A stretch of 64,000 nt of DNA from Eleftheria terrae (GTDB lineage: Bacteria; Pseudomonadota; Gammaproteobacteria; Burkholderiales; Burkholderiaceae_C): positions 4,774,001 to 4,838,000 of the forward strand of contig NZ_CP106951.1 in NCBI RefSeq assembly GCF_030419005.1, given 5' to 3'. The notes beneath the pieces were generated by a model. The model saw only the letters and a list, made by a program, of their open reading frames with translations, made no database searches and was not told the origin of the DNA. A program made the position numbers and the translations under genes. The first letter of the stretch is position 1; each line of letters starts with the position of its first letter. Positions 46,236 through 56,376 of the stretch are shown one piece after another.

Positions 46236-48299
46236 TCAGCGCACGCGCATGCCGGGCGTCGCGCCCGGCCACGGCTCCAGCACGTATAGGCCCGGGTTGG
46301 CCTTGTCGTCGGCATGCGAGGCGGCCAGCACCATGCCTTCGCTGATGCCGAACTTCATCTTGCGCGGCGCCAGGTTCGCCACCATCACGGTCAGCTTGCC
46401 GATCAGGTCCTCGGGCGCATAGGCGCTCTTGATGCCGCTGAAGACATTGCGCGTGCGGCCTTCGCCGACGTCCAGCGTCAGGCGCAGCAGCTTGTCGGAG
46501 CCCTCGACGTGCTGGCAGTCGACGATCTTGGCGATGCGCAGGTCGATCTTGGCAAAGTCGTCGATCGAGATGGCCGGCGCGATGTCCTCGCCGCCGGGCT
46601 TGGGCGCCTCGACCGCCGGCGGCTCGAACAGTGCTTCCAGCTGCTTGGGATCGACCCGCTGCATCAGGTGCTGGTAGACGCCGATCTGGTGCTCGCCCAG
46701 GCCGCGGGCCGCATCCTCGAAGGTCAGCGGCGGCACCTGCAGGAAGGACTCCACCTGCGCGGCCAGCGCCGGCAGCACCGGCTTGAGGTAGATGCTCAGC
46801 AGCCGGAAGGCCTCGATGCACACGGTGCAGACCTCTTGCAGGCGCGCGTCGGCGCCCTGCTGCTTGGCCAGCTCCCAGGGCTTGTTCTGGTCGACGTATT
46901 CGTTGACGCGGTCGGCCAGCAGCATGATCTCGCGCAGCGCCTTGCCGAATTCGCGTTCCTCGTAGAGGCGCTGCACCTCGGGTGCGCCGGCGCGCAGGGT
47001 GGCCAGCAGCTGTTCGCCCTCGGGCGCCGCAACGGTGCCCAGCTTGCCGCCAAAGCGCTTGCTGATGAAGCCGGCCGCGCGGCTGGCGATGTTGATGTAC
47101 TTGCCGATGAGGTCGCTGTTGACGCGGGCGACAAAGTCCTCGGGGTTGAAGTCGACGTCTTCCACCTTGGCGCTCAGCTTGGCCGCGATGTAGTAGCGCA
47201 GCCACTCGGCATTCATGCCGAGCGACAGGTACTTCAACGGATCGATGCCGGTGCCGCGGCTCTTGCTCATCTTCTCGCCGCTGACCGTGATGAAGCCGTG
47301 CACGAAGACGTTGTCCGGCACCTTGCGGCCGCTGAAGTGCAGCATCGCGGGCCAGAACAGCGTGTGGAAGTAGGTGATGTCCTTGCCGATAAAGTGGTAC
47401 TGCTCGACCTCGGGCGAGGCGATGAATTCATCGAAGGAGCGGGCCTCGCCGTACTTGGCCTTCGGGCCACCGGCGCTGAAGTAGCTCTTGAGCGACGCCA
47501 GGTAGCCCACCGGCGCGTCCAGCCAGACGTAGAAGTACTTGCCCGGCGCGTCAGGGATCTCGATGCCGAAATAGGGCGCATCACGGGAGATGTCCCAGTC
47601 GCTCAGGCCGCCGTGGCCGGCCTCGTCGGTGGTGAACCATTCCTTGATCTTGTTGGCCACCTCCGGCTGCAGCTTGCCGTCCTGGGTCCAGTCCTTGAGG
47701 TAGTCGATGCAGCGCGGCGAGGAGAGCTGGAAGAAGTAGTGCTCGCTCGACTTCATCACCGGCGTGGCGCCGGTCAGGGTGGAATAGGGGTGCTTCAGCT
47801 CGGTGGGCGCGTAGACGGCGCCGCAGACCTCGCAGGAATCGCCGTACTGGTCCCGGGCGCTGCACTTGGGGCATTCGCCCTTGATGTAGCGGTCGGGCAG
47901 GAACATCTGCTTCACCGGGTCGAAGAACTGCTCGATGTGGCGCGAGAAGATCAGGCCGTTCTTGCGCAGGGCGCAATAGATGCCCTGGGCGAGCTCGGTG
48001 TTCTCGGCACTGTCGGTCGAATGCCAGTGGTCGAAGCTGATGTGGAAGCCGTCGAGGTACTGCTTGCGCCCCGCCGCGATGCCGGCGACGAAGGCCTGCG
48101 GCGTCTTGCCGGCCTTCTCCGCCGCGATCATGATCGGCGCGCCGTGCGCGTCGTCGGCGCCCACGAAGTGCACCTGGTGCCCCTGCATGCGCTGGAAGCG
48201 CACCCAGATGTCGGCCTGGATGTATTCCATGATGTGGCCGATGTGGAAGTTGCCGTTGGCATAGGGCAGCGCAGTGGTGACGAAGAGCTTGCGGGTCAT
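46236..48299 (-). CDS. metG: Methionyl-tRNA synthetase
   Basis: A 687-residue class I synthetase. HIGH at ~19-22 ([10 protein letters not shown]), catalytic [11 protein letters not shown], zinc knuckle CPKC...CEVCG, KMSKS in [15 protein letters not shown], anticodon helical domain, and a C-terminal EMAPII-like tRNA-binding domain ([29 protein letters not shown]). Complete length of the MetG1 type. Divergent from mrp. Confidence 0.97.
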   Translation of the reverse strand: MTRKLFVTTALPYANGNFHIGHIMEYIQADIWVRFQRMQGHQVHFVGADDAHGAPIMIAAEKAGKTPQAFVAGIAAGRKQYLDGFHISFDHWHSTDSAENTELAQGIYCALRKNGLIFSRHIEQFFDPVKQMFLPDRYIKGECPKCSARDQYGDSCEVCGAVYAPTELKHPYSTLTGATPVMKSSEHYFFQLSSPRCIDYLKDWTQDGKLQPEVANKIKEWFTTDEAGHGGLSDWDISRDAPYFGIEIPDAPGKYFYVWLDAPVGYLASLKSYFSAGGPKAKYGEARSFDEFIASPEVEQYHFIGKDITYFHTLFWPAMLHFSGRKVPDNVFVHGFITVSGEKMSKSRGTGIDPLKYLSLGMNAEWLRYYIAAKLSAKVEDVDFNPEDFVARVNSDLIGKYINIASRAAGFISKRFGGKLGTVAAPEGEQLLATLRAGAPEVQRLYEEREFGKALREIMLLADRVNEYVDQNKPWELAKQQGADARLQEVCTVCIEAFRLLSIYLKPVLPALAAQVESFLQVPPLTFEDAARGLGEHQIGVYQHLMQRVDPKQLEALFEPPAVEAPKPGGEDIAPAISIDDFAKIDLRIAKIVDCQHVEGSDKLLRLTLDVGEGRTRNVFSGIKSAYAPEDLIGKLTVMVANLAPRKMKFGISEGMVLAASHADDKANPGLYVLEPWPGATPGMRVR

Positions 48300-48439
48300 C
48301 GTGGCCTCGTGGGGGCGCGCGGGCGCCGGTCAGGGAAAACCGAGATTCTAGGCGGCGCATGCCGCCCTCGGGGGCGGTCGGCCGCGGGCTGCGCTAGACT
48401 GGTTCGGCACATCCACAACGCCTACGCTTTCGCTCCTCC

Positions 48440-49531
48440 ATGCCCGTCTCCCAAGAAGCTCTGCTTGATGCCCTGCGGCGTGTCGCCGACCCCCACACCG
48501 GCAAGGACTATGTGACGTCGAAGTCGCTGAAGAACCTGCGCATCGACGGTGCCGACGTCGCCTTCGAGGTCGAGCTGGGCTACCCGGCCCGCAGCCTGGA
48601 GCCGGCGCTGCGCGAGCAGCTGGCAGCGGCGGCACGTTCGGTCGACGGGGTTCGCCAGGTCGATGTGCAGCTGCGCACGCAAGTCATCGCCCATGCGGTT
48701 CAGCGTGGCGTGCAGCTGCTGCCCAGCGTGAAGAACATCATCGCGGTGGCTTCGGGCAAGGGCGGCGTCGGCAAGAGCACCACTGCAGTCAACCTTGCGC
48801 TGGCACTGGCTGCCGAAGGGGCCACGGTGGGCCTGCTGGACGCCGACATCTACGGCCCCAGCCAGCCAACCATGATGGGCATCGAGGATCGCCCGCAGAG
48901 CGCCGACGGCAAGACCATGGAGCCGCTCGAGAACCACGGCGTGCAGGTGATGTCGATCGGCTTCCTGGTGGAGCCCGACAACCCGATGATCTGGCGCGGC
49001 CCCATGGCCACCCAGGCGCTCGACCAATTGCTGCGGCAGACCAACTGGCGCGAGCTCGACTACCTGATCGTCGACATGCCGCCGGGCACCGGCGACATCC
49101 AGCTCACCCTCAGCCAGCGGGTGCCGCTGACCGGCGCCGTCATTGTCACGACCCCGCAGGACATTGCGCTGCTCGACGCCCGCAAGGGGCTGAAGATGTT
49201 CGAGAAGGTGGGGGTGCCCATCCTGGGCGTGGTCGAGAACATGGCCGTGCATGTCTGCACGAACTGCGGCCATGCCGAGCACATCTTCGGCGCGGAAGGC
49301 GGCCGCCGCATGGCCGAGCAGTTCGGCGTGGACTACCTGGGTGCCCTGCCGCTGAAGCTCAGCATCCGGGAGCAGGCGGATTCGGGGCGGCCCACCGTGG
49401 TCAGCGAGCCGGGCAGCGAGGTGGCCCGCATCTACCTTGACGTGGCGCGCAGGATCGCCGCCAAGGTGGCCGAGACGGCCAAGGACTACTCGGCGAAGTT
49501 TCCGACCATCTCGATCTCGAAGAACACCTGA
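48440..49531 (+). CDS. Mrp/ApbC iron-sulfur cluster carrier ATPase
   Basis: A 363-residue P-loop protein that carries and delivers [4Fe-4S] clusters. N-terminal DUF59-like domain (1-85), deviant Walker A SGKGGVGKST (105-114), LLDADIYGPSQPTMMG, IVDMPPGTGDIQLTL, and the cluster-binding pair CTNC in VCTNCGHAEHIFG. Matches Mrp/ApbC/NBP35 in length. Divergent from metG. Confidence 0.94.
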   Translation: MPVSQEALLDALRRVADPHTGKDYVTSKSLKNLRIDGADVAFEVELGYPARSLEPALREQLAAAARSVDGVRQVDVQLRTQVIAHAVQRGVQLLPSVKNIIAVASGKGGVGKSTTAVNLALALAAEGATVGLLDADIYGPSQPTMMGIEDRPQSADGKTMEPLENHGVQVMSIGFLVEPDNPMIWRGPMATQALDQLLRQTNWRELDYLIVDMPPGTGDIQLTLSQRVPLTGAVIVTTPQDIALLDARKGLKMFEKVGVPILGVVENMAVHVCTNCGHAEHIFGAEGGRRMAEQFGVDYLGALPLKLSIREQADSGRPTVVSEPGSEVARIYLDVARRIAAKVAETAKDYSAKFPTISISKNT

Positions 49532-49551
49532 GGCCGCCCCGCAGCCCGACG

Positions 49552-50079
49552 TCAGGGCCGGGCGTTGGCCAGGTCACGCAGCACCGTGGGGCCGGCGCGG
49601 CGCTCGATCTCGCGCAGCAGGGCCGGGTTCCAGCCCAGCGCGAACATCGCCTCGGCGACCACGAACATCGGGCCCACCAGCAGGCCGATCAGGTCGTCGA
49701 CGAAGGCCGGCTTGCGGCCCTCGTAGTAGTGGCCCAGGAACTGGATCATCCAGCCCAGCACCAGGAAGCCAATGCCGGTGGCCAGCCAGAGCGCCGTGCT
49801 CGCGTCAGCCGCACGGTGTGCCAGCAGCATCAGCACGCCGATGGTCGCGCTGACCGCCAGGCCCAGCACCGCATGGCGGCTCAGGTACCAGGCGGCGGCC
49901 GCCGCAAAGGCCAGCCAGGCAGGGGTCAGAGTCAGGCCTCCGACCTCGAAGCCGGGGCGGGCCATCAGCACGCCGACGGCAAAGACAATCATCGGCACAC
50001 CGACGAAGTGGGTCGCGATGTTGCGCTGGTCGCGGTGGTACTCGGCGTATTGGCTCAGCAGGGTCAGGACGTTGCGCAT
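49552..50079 (-). CDS. Mpo1-like membrane protein (DUF962)
   Basis: A 175-residue membrane protein: YAEYHRDQRNIATHFVGVPMIVFA and GWMIQFLGHYYEGRKPAF are the DUF962/Mpo1 signatures; the yeast homologue is an Fe(II) dioxygenase of 2-hydroxy fatty acids. Four hydrophobic spans. The His residues in HRDQRN, THFVG and GH are possible iron ligands. Convergent with mrp by 20 bases. Confidence 0.88.
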   Translation of the reverse strand: MRNVLTLLSQYAEYHRDQRNIATHFVGVPMIVFAVGVLMARPGFEVGGLTLTPAWLAFAAAAAWYLSRHAVLGLAVSATIGVLMLLAHRAADASTALWLATGIGFLVLGWMIQFLGHYYEGRKPAFVDDLIGLLVGPMFVVAEAMFALGWNPALLREIERRAGPTVLRDLANARP

Positions 50080-50267
50080 GCTTGTCTCCGGGGACGGTCG
50101 CTGAAGCGACTCGGCAATGTGTCAATGCTAGGGCTTCGAGTCCATCCCGGCCGCGAAAATCCTGGCATCTCTTGCAGCTTTGCATGAAGGTTTTCACTGA
50201 CCCAGTGTTGCAAGCGCCGTGCGCACCACAGGGCTCGGGCACGCGGGACGCTGATATGGCGCAAGTA

Positions 50268-50293
50268 GATGAGAACGATTCTTGTTGAGAATC
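50268..50293. promoter_or_regulatory. Fur-box-like site before the iron permease gene
   Basis: GATGAGAACGATTCTTGTTGAGAATC matches the betaproteobacterial Fur pattern (TGAGAAnnATTCT units with a second overlapping GAGAATC) 32 bases before the FTR1-type gene. It predicts iron repression of the permease. Confidence 0.65.
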
Positions 50294-50324
50294 GGCGCAT
50301 CTTCAAGACACCGTCACTGCCGCC

Positions 50325-51125
50325 ATGCTGCAAACCCTGCTGATCTGCCTGCGCGAGGGGCTGGAAGCCTTCCTCATCATCGCGATTGCTTCCACCTGGC
50401 TGAGGCGCGAGGGCCGCGCTCGCCTGCTTGGGGCATTGCGCAGCGGCACCGCCGCGGCGGTGGCCGCATCCATCGGTCTGGGCTGGCTGCTGTCGCGCAT
50501 CGGTGCCCTGTCGCCGGCCTGGGAAGGGGCGATGGCCCTGCTCGCGATGGCTGCCGTGCTCGGCTGCGTGTTGCACATGCGGAAGGCCGGCCGCGCGCTG
50601 CGGCAGCAGATGGCCAGCGAGCTCTCGGTCCGCACGGCGCCGCAGGACGGCATGCGCGCCTGGTGGGGCGTGGCGGTGTTCGCCTTCTTCATGGTCGGCC
50701 GGGAAGGGGTGGAGACGGCCACCATCCTGGCCTCGCTTGCCGCCAATGAGGAGCTGCGCCACCTCGCCTGGGGCGGCCTGCTGGGGGTCTCCATCGCCGG
50801 CCTGCTGGCCTGGGCCTGGACCCGGCAGGGCACGCGCATCGACCTGGCGCGCTTCTTCCAGGTCACTTCGATCTTCATGGTGCTCTTCAGCGTGCAACTG
50901 CTCATCTACGCCCTGCACGAGTTCACCGAGGCGGCACTGATCCCCGGCGTGGACAACGCCTGGTGGCACCTGGCAACGGAAGACATCGCCGAAGGCCGCC
51001 TGGCGCAGTTGTTGAGCCTCGCCTTGGTGGTGTTGCCGGTCCTGTGGCTGCTGGCTGGCGCCTGGCTGGGCCGCGGCGACCGGTCGATGAAGGCTGGCGC
51101 CGTTGCCGGCCGCCCGAGCCCCTAG
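50325..51125 (+). CDS. FTR1-family iron permease
   Basis: A 266-residue membrane permease with the two RExxE iron-binding motifs: REGLE (10-14, start of TM1) and REGVE (126-130). About seven hydrophobic spans. EfeU-type permeases take up iron with an oxidase or peroxidase partner, but no efeO/efeB lies next to it. The Fur-like box upstream fits iron control. The next gene, dcd, starts 39 bases later. Confidence 0.93.
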   Translation: MLQTLLICLREGLEAFLIIAIASTWLRREGRARLLGALRSGTAAAVAASIGLGWLLSRIGALSPAWEGAMALLAMAAVLGCVLHMRKAGRALRQQMASELSVRTAPQDGMRAWWGVAVFAFFMVGREGVETATILASLAANEELRHLAWGGLLGVSIAGLLAWAWTRQGTRIDLARFFQVTSIFMVLFSVQLLIYALHEFTEAALIPGVDNAWWHLATEDIAEGRLAQLLSLALVVLPVLWLLAGAWLGRGDRSMKAGAVAGRPSP

Positions 51126-51164
51126 AATGTCGGACCCTTTTTCATCGCGCACGGACGGCACAGC

Positions 51165-51734
51165 ATGAGCATCAAGAGCGACAAATGGATCCGCCGGATG
51201 GCTGAGGAGCAGGGCATGATCGAGCCCTACGAGCCTGGCCAGGTCCGCTGCGCGGCCGACGGCCACAAGATCGTGAGCTACGGCACCAGCAGCTACGGCT
51301 ACGACATCCGGTGTGCCGACGAGTTCAAGATCTTCACCAACATCCACTCCACCGTGGTGGACCCGAAGAACTTCGACGAGAAGAGCTTCGTCGACTTCAA
51401 GGGCGATGTCTGCATCATCCCGCCCAACAGCTTTGCGCTGGCGCGCACGATGGAGTACTTCCGCATTCCCCGCAGCGTGCTCACCATCTGCCTCGGCAAG
51501 AGCACCTATGCGCGCTGCGGCATCATCGTGAACGTGACGCCCTTCGAGCCGGAGTGGGAAGGCTATGTGACGCTGGAGTTCAGCAACACCACGCCACTGC
51601 CGGCCAAGATCTACGCCGGCGAAGGTTGCGCCCAGGTGTTGTTCTTCGAGAGCGACGAGGTCTGCGAGACCAGCTACAAGGACCGCGGCGGCAAGTACCA
51701 GGGCCAGCGCGGTGTGACGCTGCCCAAGACCTGA
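51165..51734 (+). CDS. dcd: dCTP deaminase
   Basis: A 189-residue enzyme converting dCTP to dUTP, the main route to dTTP in proteobacteria. Start [54 protein letters not shown] with the catalytic Glu, and [15 protein letters not shown] at the end. Normal length. Confidence 0.96.
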   Translation: MSIKSDKWIRRMAEEQGMIEPYEPGQVRCAADGHKIVSYGTSSYGYDIRCADEFKIFTNIHSTVVDPKNFDEKSFVDFKGDVCIIPPNSFALARTMEYFRIPRSVLTICLGKSTYARCGIIVNVTPFEPEWEGYVTLEFSNTTPLPAKIYAGEGCAQVLFFESDEVCETSYKDRGGKYQGQRGVTLPKT

Positions 51735-51881
51735 AGCCGGTCCGGCGCCTGCCGGCAGGGCCTTTCCATCCCAAAACTGGGGGGGCGCTCCCCCCTCTTG
51801 CTTGGGATGTCGGAATGCCGGCCGCCTCCTAATCTTGCTGCATGGCTCCCCGACGCAGGGGCGATGACAGTGGAGGCGCAC

Positions 51882-52133
51882 ATGGGCACGATGAGACTCA
51901 ATGAAGCGGCCGCCAGCCGGCCGCCGTCCGGGCCGGTCGAGTGGCTGCAGCTGGTGGACTTCAAGTGGATGATGGCCGGGCAGGGCTGGTGGGTGGACCT
52001 GACCCGCCTGCAGCGCGACCGCGGCTATGCGGTTGATTTGATCCGTTCAGCGCTGTCGAGTGACTGCCACCCGCTGCGCCGCTGCGCCACCGACCTGCAG
52101 GCCTGCTGGTCGCTGCCGGCCCTGGCATGCTGA
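51882..52133 (+). CDS. Small protein, paralogue of the gene at 52324
   Basis: An 83-residue protein. Start at 51882 after TGGAGG; an ATG at 51864 adds six residues. The core WLQLVDFKWMMAGQGWWVDLTRLQRDRGYAVDLI...SLPAL aligns by eye with the next gene along ~60 residues: the MAGxGW, RxYAxD and final LPxL positions match. No known family recognised; soluble and helical. A tandem duplicate pair of small cytosolic proteins. Confidence 0.55.
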   Translation: MGTMRLNEAAASRPPSGPVEWLQLVDFKWMMAGQGWWVDLTRLQRDRGYAVDLIRSALSSDCHPLRRCATDLQACWSLPALAC

Positions 52134-52323
52134 GGCCGACATGGCTTGCCACCGACGCCCCGGCCCCTCGCGCGCACGCAGGGCGACACCCCGGCCGGCT
52201 CCCCGTGGCGGCGGAAGTGGCCGCAGTGGGCCGTGCTTTTCCAGGGATAGGCGGGCTTGCCACCGCGCTATCGTGACGAGCATGGCTTCTGCCCTCGAAG
52301 CCGATGCAGTACAGGAAGTGCCC

Positions 52324-52662
52324 ATGATCCCCCTGCCCGAAGTCGTCGAGTACCTCGACGAGCTGCCGCCGGAGTTCGGCAGCGCCGTCGCCGCGGTCAG
52401 CCGCCCGCCCGTGCCGCAGCGTCCGCCCGAGTCGGTGGTGCCTGCTTCGGAGCTGCTGACCCTGGCACGCTTTCGCGAATTGATGGCCGGCTACGGCTGG
52501 CCGGTGCAGATCGGCCGCATGCTGGTCGATCGTGCCTATGCGTTCGACCGCATGGCGCTGGCGCACAGCAGCGGCGACGAGACCTTGAGCGCGCTGGCTC
52601 TCGAGTTGTTCGAAAGCTGCCGCCGCCTGCCTTCGCTGAGCAACTCCCCGCAGGCCCACTGA
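52324..52662 (+). CDS. Small protein, paralogue of the gene at 51882
   Basis: A 112-residue protein. Start MIPLPEVVEYLDELPPEFG at 52324 follows AGGAAG; an ATG at 52282 would add 14 residues. Pro-rich linker (~25-40), then LLTLARFRELMAGYGWPVQIGRMLVDRAYAFDRM, matching the upstream gene. Ends LFESCRRLPSLSNSPQAH. Function unknown. The 190-base gap between the two has no gene of its own. Confidence 0.6.
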   Translation: MIPLPEVVEYLDELPPEFGSAVAAVSRPPVPQRPPESVVPASELLTLARFRELMAGYGWPVQIGRMLVDRAYAFDRMALAHSSGDETLSALALELFESCRRLPSLSNSPQAH

Positions 52663-52741
52663 GGCGGCCGGCCGCGCCCAGGCGCTGCGTGGGCGCCCGG
52701 CTTGCTTGTGGCGGACATCGAGTCGCTCGTGGAGCTGTCGC

Positions 52742-53572
52742 ATGTCCGTCCCTGCTTCCCATGCCATTGATGCTGCCCCGGGGCGCCTGCCGTGGGGCGC
52801 TGCCCTGGTTGGCTTTGGCCTGGGCGGCTTCTTCGACGGCATCCTGCTGCACCAGATCCTGCAATGGCACCACCTGCTGAGCGGCTTGCAGGGCGGGGGC
52901 TTGCGCGACCTGCGGGTGCAGGTGATGGCAGACGGCCTGTTCCATGCCCTGATGTACCTGCTGGCGTCGGCCGGCCTGCTGATCCTGTTGCGTGAGCGCC
53001 AGCGCCTGGCGGCTGCCGGCAGTGCCCGGCTGTTGTTGGGCTGGGTCTTGCTTGGCTTCGGCATCTGGCATGGGGTCGATGCGGTGTTGAGCCACTGGTT
53101 GCTGGGCCTGCACCGCATCCGCATGGACACGACGCAGCCGCTGGCCTGGGACCTGGGCTGGCTGCTCGGCTTCGGCCTGCTGCCGATGTGGGCCGGCTGG
53201 CGCCTGTGCCGGCGGGGGCCGGCGGGCATCGGTGGGCAGGGGATGGCCGTCGTTCTGGCCGCGCTGGCGCTGGGCCTGGCTGCCTGGGCGGCGCAGCCGC
53301 CCCGTGGCACGACGCCGTCCATCACGCTGTTGTTGGCACCCGGGGTGCCGCCCGCCCGGGCGCTGGCGGCCGCCGAGCGGCTGCAGGGACGCATTGTGTG
53401 GACGAATGCGCCCGGCACCGTCTGGATCCTGGCACCCGAGCAGCCACGAAGCCAGGCGCCGACACTGCAGTGGCACGATGGCGTGCTGGCCGTCGGTTCC
53501 TCGCTGGCGGCCGGCGTCTGCCTGTCATGGCGGAAGGAGGGCATCCGCCCGCCGCTGGCATCCGGCACCTGA
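52742..53572 (+). CDS. DUF2243 membrane protein
   Basis: A 276-residue membrane protein with the DUF2243 signature: GFGLGGFFDGILLHQILQWHHLLS near residue 20, then DGLFHALMYLLASAGLLILLR and GFGIWHGVDAVLSHWLLGLHRI. Repeated His in membrane helices could bind heme or metal. The first ~150 residues are the family; the rest is a separate hydrophobic and Pro/Ala-rich segment (ITLLLAPGVPPARALAAAERLQGRIV), longer than typical. GGAG lies 9 bases before the ATG. Confidence 0.8.
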   Translation: MSVPASHAIDAAPGRLPWGAALVGFGLGGFFDGILLHQILQWHHLLSGLQGGGLRDLRVQVMADGLFHALMYLLASAGLLILLRERQRLAAAGSARLLLGWVLLGFGIWHGVDAVLSHWLLGLHRIRMDTTQPLAWDLGWLLGFGLLPMWAGWRLCRRGPAGIGGQGMAVVLAALALGLAAWAAQPPRGTTPSITLLLAPGVPPARALAAAERLQGRIVWTNAPGTVWILAPEQPRSQAPTLQWHDGVLAVGSSLAAGVCLSWRKEGIRPPLASGT

Positions 53573-54057
53573 TATTCGCTCGGGCTTCTTCGAGGGGGCC
53601 CGGCGGGCGATGGCGGCGCGCCTGCGCTGCTCGTGCAACGCATGCCGGCCTTGCCCGCGACCGCTTGCTGACACCGTGGCGATGCCGTTGGCCGGCGGCT
53701 TCCGACGGCCGTGGCGTGCCATCTCCTCGGCTTCACCGGCAGCATGGCCAGGGCCACATCTGTTCCGGTCGGCCGGCTACCAATGCTTGGCACAGCTGTC
53801 GGCACGATGGGTATTTATCGCAGCAACGCCTGTGGTTGTAGGTCGCGCTGTTTGCGAGGCAGGGGTTACGCCTTCGATACTGGAGCTACGATGTTTCACA
53901 AGCTTGTTGCATGTACCCCACCTTCAATGCCGTCAAGCATGAAGCGCCTTGCCAGACCTTTCCGCCCATGTGGCACCGAAAAAACGGCTGTGCCTGCCCG
54001 GGTGCCCCCGTGCCGGCGGCGCCGCGGTGACGCGGCGGCGGGCAGGGGGTAGCCCAG
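53573..54057. other. Intergenic spacer without a supported gene
   Basis: About 480 bases. Short frames exist (for example 53891-54052, 53 codons, Arg/Pro-rich) but none has coding character or a recognisable domain. No terminator, repeat or RNA gene seen. Confidence 0.4.
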
Positions 54058-54420
54058 ATGCGGATTCCTGTACGTCCCGCAGCCCTCGTGGCGGCGTATT
54101 TCGACAACCTGCTGCCGGAGGAGCGTGCCACCGCGCAGGCTCTGCAGCGCACCGTGCTGGAGGCGGCGCCGGGCCTGGAGCAGGCGGTCAAGTGGGGCAA
54201 CCTGGTGTTCACCCAGGCCGGCCAGCATGTGCTGGCCATCGTCACCCACAAGACACATGCCAACCTGCAGTTCTTCCACGGCGCCGCGCTGGCGCCGCAA
54301 TTTCCGCAGCTGGAGGGCTCCGGCAAGGGGGTGCGGCACCTGAAGTGCCGTTATCGCCAACCGGTGGACGAGGCGCTGGTAAAGGCCCTGGTGCGGGCGG
54401 CGCTGGACCTGCCGCCCTGA
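54058..54420 (+). CDS. DUF1801 domain protein
   Basis: A 120-residue protein with the DUF1801 pattern: YFDNLLPEERATAQALQRTVLEAAPGLEQAVKWGNLVFT, then LAIVTHKTHANLQFFHGAAL, and FPQLEGSGKGVRHLKCR. These small alpha/beta proteins are of unknown biochemical function, possibly binding small molecules. Stands alone, convergent with the next gene. Confidence 0.85.
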   Translation: MRIPVRPAALVAAYFDNLLPEERATAQALQRTVLEAAPGLEQAVKWGNLVFTQAGQHVLAIVTHKTHANLQFFHGAALAPQFPQLEGSGKGVRHLKCRYRQPVDEALVKALVRAALDLPP

Positions 54421-54463
54421 GCGGACGCCGGCCGCGCTGGGGCGCCAGCACCTCGCCAGGCGC

Positions 54464-54742
54464 TCAGGCGCGGGCAGTCTCGATCACATTCAGCCAGTCG
54501 CAGCGCAGGCGGCCGCGCACATGCAGGCGCCAGCGGATGGTGACGTAGAAGGCCGGCACCAGAAAAAGCAGGCCGCAGGCGAATAACGGCAGTGTCTCGC
54601 CAAGCAACAGCGCCGCCGGCGCGCCGGCCCAGCCGAGGATCCAGGCGGTGAGCACGAGATCGTAAACGTGGTATTCGATCGGGCGGTCGGCCTTGTGCGC
54701 CTGGTGCCAGCGCTTGATGAGGTGAAGTTGGTGCAGGGTCAT
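54464..54742 (-). CDS. Small membrane protein of unknown function
   Basis: A 92-residue protein: a basic, His-rich start (LHQLHLIKRWHQAHKADRPIEYHVYD), two hydrophobic spans (LVLTAWILGWAGAPAALLL; LPLFACGLLFLVPAFYVTI) and a basic C-terminus. Such small proteins occur across Burkholderiales. No motif points to a function. It lies 66 bases from the CPBP protease start. Confidence 0.7.
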   Translation of the reverse strand: MTLHQLHLIKRWHQAHKADRPIEYHVYDLVLTAWILGWAGAPAALLLGETLPLFACGLLFLVPAFYVTIRWRLHVRGRLRCDWLNVIETARA

Positions 54743-54808
54743 GGGAAGCTCTCGGCCGCCATTGTAAGTTTGGCGTCAGCACCTGCAAGCCTTGCCAGCC
54801 CCCCGGAA

Positions 54809-55516
54809 TCAATGGCCGAAGAGGCCCACGCGCAACACGTTGAGGGCCAGGTGCACCGCCACGGCGGCCCAGACGCTGCCGCCGCTGAGCTGGAACACCG
54901 CCGCATAGCCCAGGCCGGCAACGCCGGCCAGCAGCGCGAAGGTCTGACCTGCGCCCAGGTGGGCGAGGCCGAACAGCACCGCCGTCAGCACCACGGCCAC
55001 GACGCTGCCCAGGCGCTGCAAAGGGGTCTGCACCCAGCGGCGGAAGAACCATTCCTCGGCGAGGGTGCCGAACAGGTTGCCCGCGGCAAAGACGGCGAGC
55101 AAGGCCGGCCCCGTCGGTGCCCACCGCACCTGCCCCACCGCCCAGGCCAGGGCCGGGACGCCGATCAGGCAGGCAGCCGCCGTCAGCGTACAGGCGCGAT
55201 TCCAGCGCCATGCTGAGGGCAGCATCACCGCCGCGGCGAGTCCTCCCAGCGCCTTGGCGGTATTGACCGTGACCGGTCCCAGGTCCAGCCGGCTGAAGCC
55301 CGGCACTGCGCCGAGGGCTAGCGCCAGCATCACTGCGCCGGCGGCCGCGAACGCCCACGGCGCCACCCGGCGGGAGGCCGCCTGGGAGGCGTACAGCAGG
55401 AGGCCGAACAGGCTGGCCGCGAGCAAGGGCCATGGCCCGCGCGCCAGGCCCAGGGCATAGGCGCCAAGGCACAACAACGGCGCGACCGGCGCACGCCAGG
55501 CGGCCGACGCAATCAT
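54809..55516 (-). CDS. CPBP-family intramembrane metalloprotease
   Basis: A 235-residue, mostly membrane protein with the CPBP/Abi motifs: LAEEWFFRRWV (EExxxR), VLFGLAHLGAG with His in the second motif, and AVAVHLALNV with His/Asn in the third. Six to eight spans. Family members process prenylated or other membrane proteins, or confer bacteriocin immunity. The substrate is unknown. Confidence 0.88.
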   Translation of the reverse strand: MIASAAWRAPVAPLLCLGAYALGLARGPWPLLAASLFGLLLYASQAASRRVAPWAFAAAGAVMLALALGAVPGFSRLDLGPVTVNTAKALGGLAAAVMLPSAWRWNRACTLTAAACLIGVPALAWAVGQVRWAPTGPALLAVFAAGNLFGTLAEEWFFRRWVQTPLQRLGSVVAVVLTAVLFGLAHLGAGQTFALLAGVAGLGYAAVFQLSGGSVWAAVAVHLALNVLRVGLFGH

Positions 55517-56376
55517 CGGCGGCCTCCTGGCAGCCCGGGCGGGAAGGCGGGTGGCGGCAACGGGTCAGGGGCAGGCAGCGGGACGGGCAGCATCATCGGT
55601 CGGGTCCGCAGGGGGCTGGCAAGCGGTAGGGCGGCGTGCGGCACGCGAGAACGGGCCGCGTCGAGGCTGCGCATTCTGCATCCGCTGGCGCAGGCCTCGG
55701 TCGCGCAGTCGCCCAGCCGGGGGCGGGCCGCCGTCGGGCGGTGCGCGTCGCTGGCCGGGCGGGAGGCCGCGCCGCCTGGCCCGCGAGCAGCGGTGGGTGG
55801 CGGTCGCCACTTCTGTCCGGGATGAAGCCCGTCAGCCCGCAACAACCGGTCGACGCGCCGGGCAGCTCGGCCGCGGTGGCGGCCGGGGGCCCGGCCGTTG
55901 GGCGTCTTTGCACCAGCGCGGTCGGTGTGCGGGGCGGGCGGGCAGCAGCCCCGGTGTCGCAGCAGCATCAGGAACCCCTCGATGAACCGCCTGTCCGGAA
56001 CGCCGCCGATGGGGCGGCCGTCCGGCCGCAGGCATGGCGGCCAATCTAAGCAGCCTGGCCCGTGCGCCGGTTTCACTTTGTGTGATGCACGCCGGGCAGC
56101 ACACCCGATGAGGTGTCGCATGGAGGGGCGAGGGCCGGCGCGGCGGAGGGGTGCCGGTTCAGGGCCGACGGCATGCGGTGCGTGCCAGGCGTGCCCGCAG
56201 CCACCGCTGGATGCGGCTGGACGGCTGCACGGCGCACGCTCGTCGCGGCTACCGGGCGGCACGGCATGGCCGGCGGACGGCGATGCGCACCGGCCTGTCA
56301 CCCGGCCGTGGTGCTCGAGGCTGTGGGCGCGGCCCGTCGCAGGGCAGGAGCGGCAGCCGGGCGGCCCGCCGCGGGT
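55517..56376. other. Long gene-free, very G+C-rich spacer
   Basis: About 860 bases where all long open frames are low-complexity Arg/Pro/Ala shadows. No signal of an RNA gene, repeat or terminator was found. It may hold a decayed gene or simply be spacer. Confidence 0.4.

Noticed and set aside
55513-56301. A 262-codon minus-strand frame in the long spacer
   Set aside because: Pro/Arg/Ala low-complexity product, no ribosome site and no domain.
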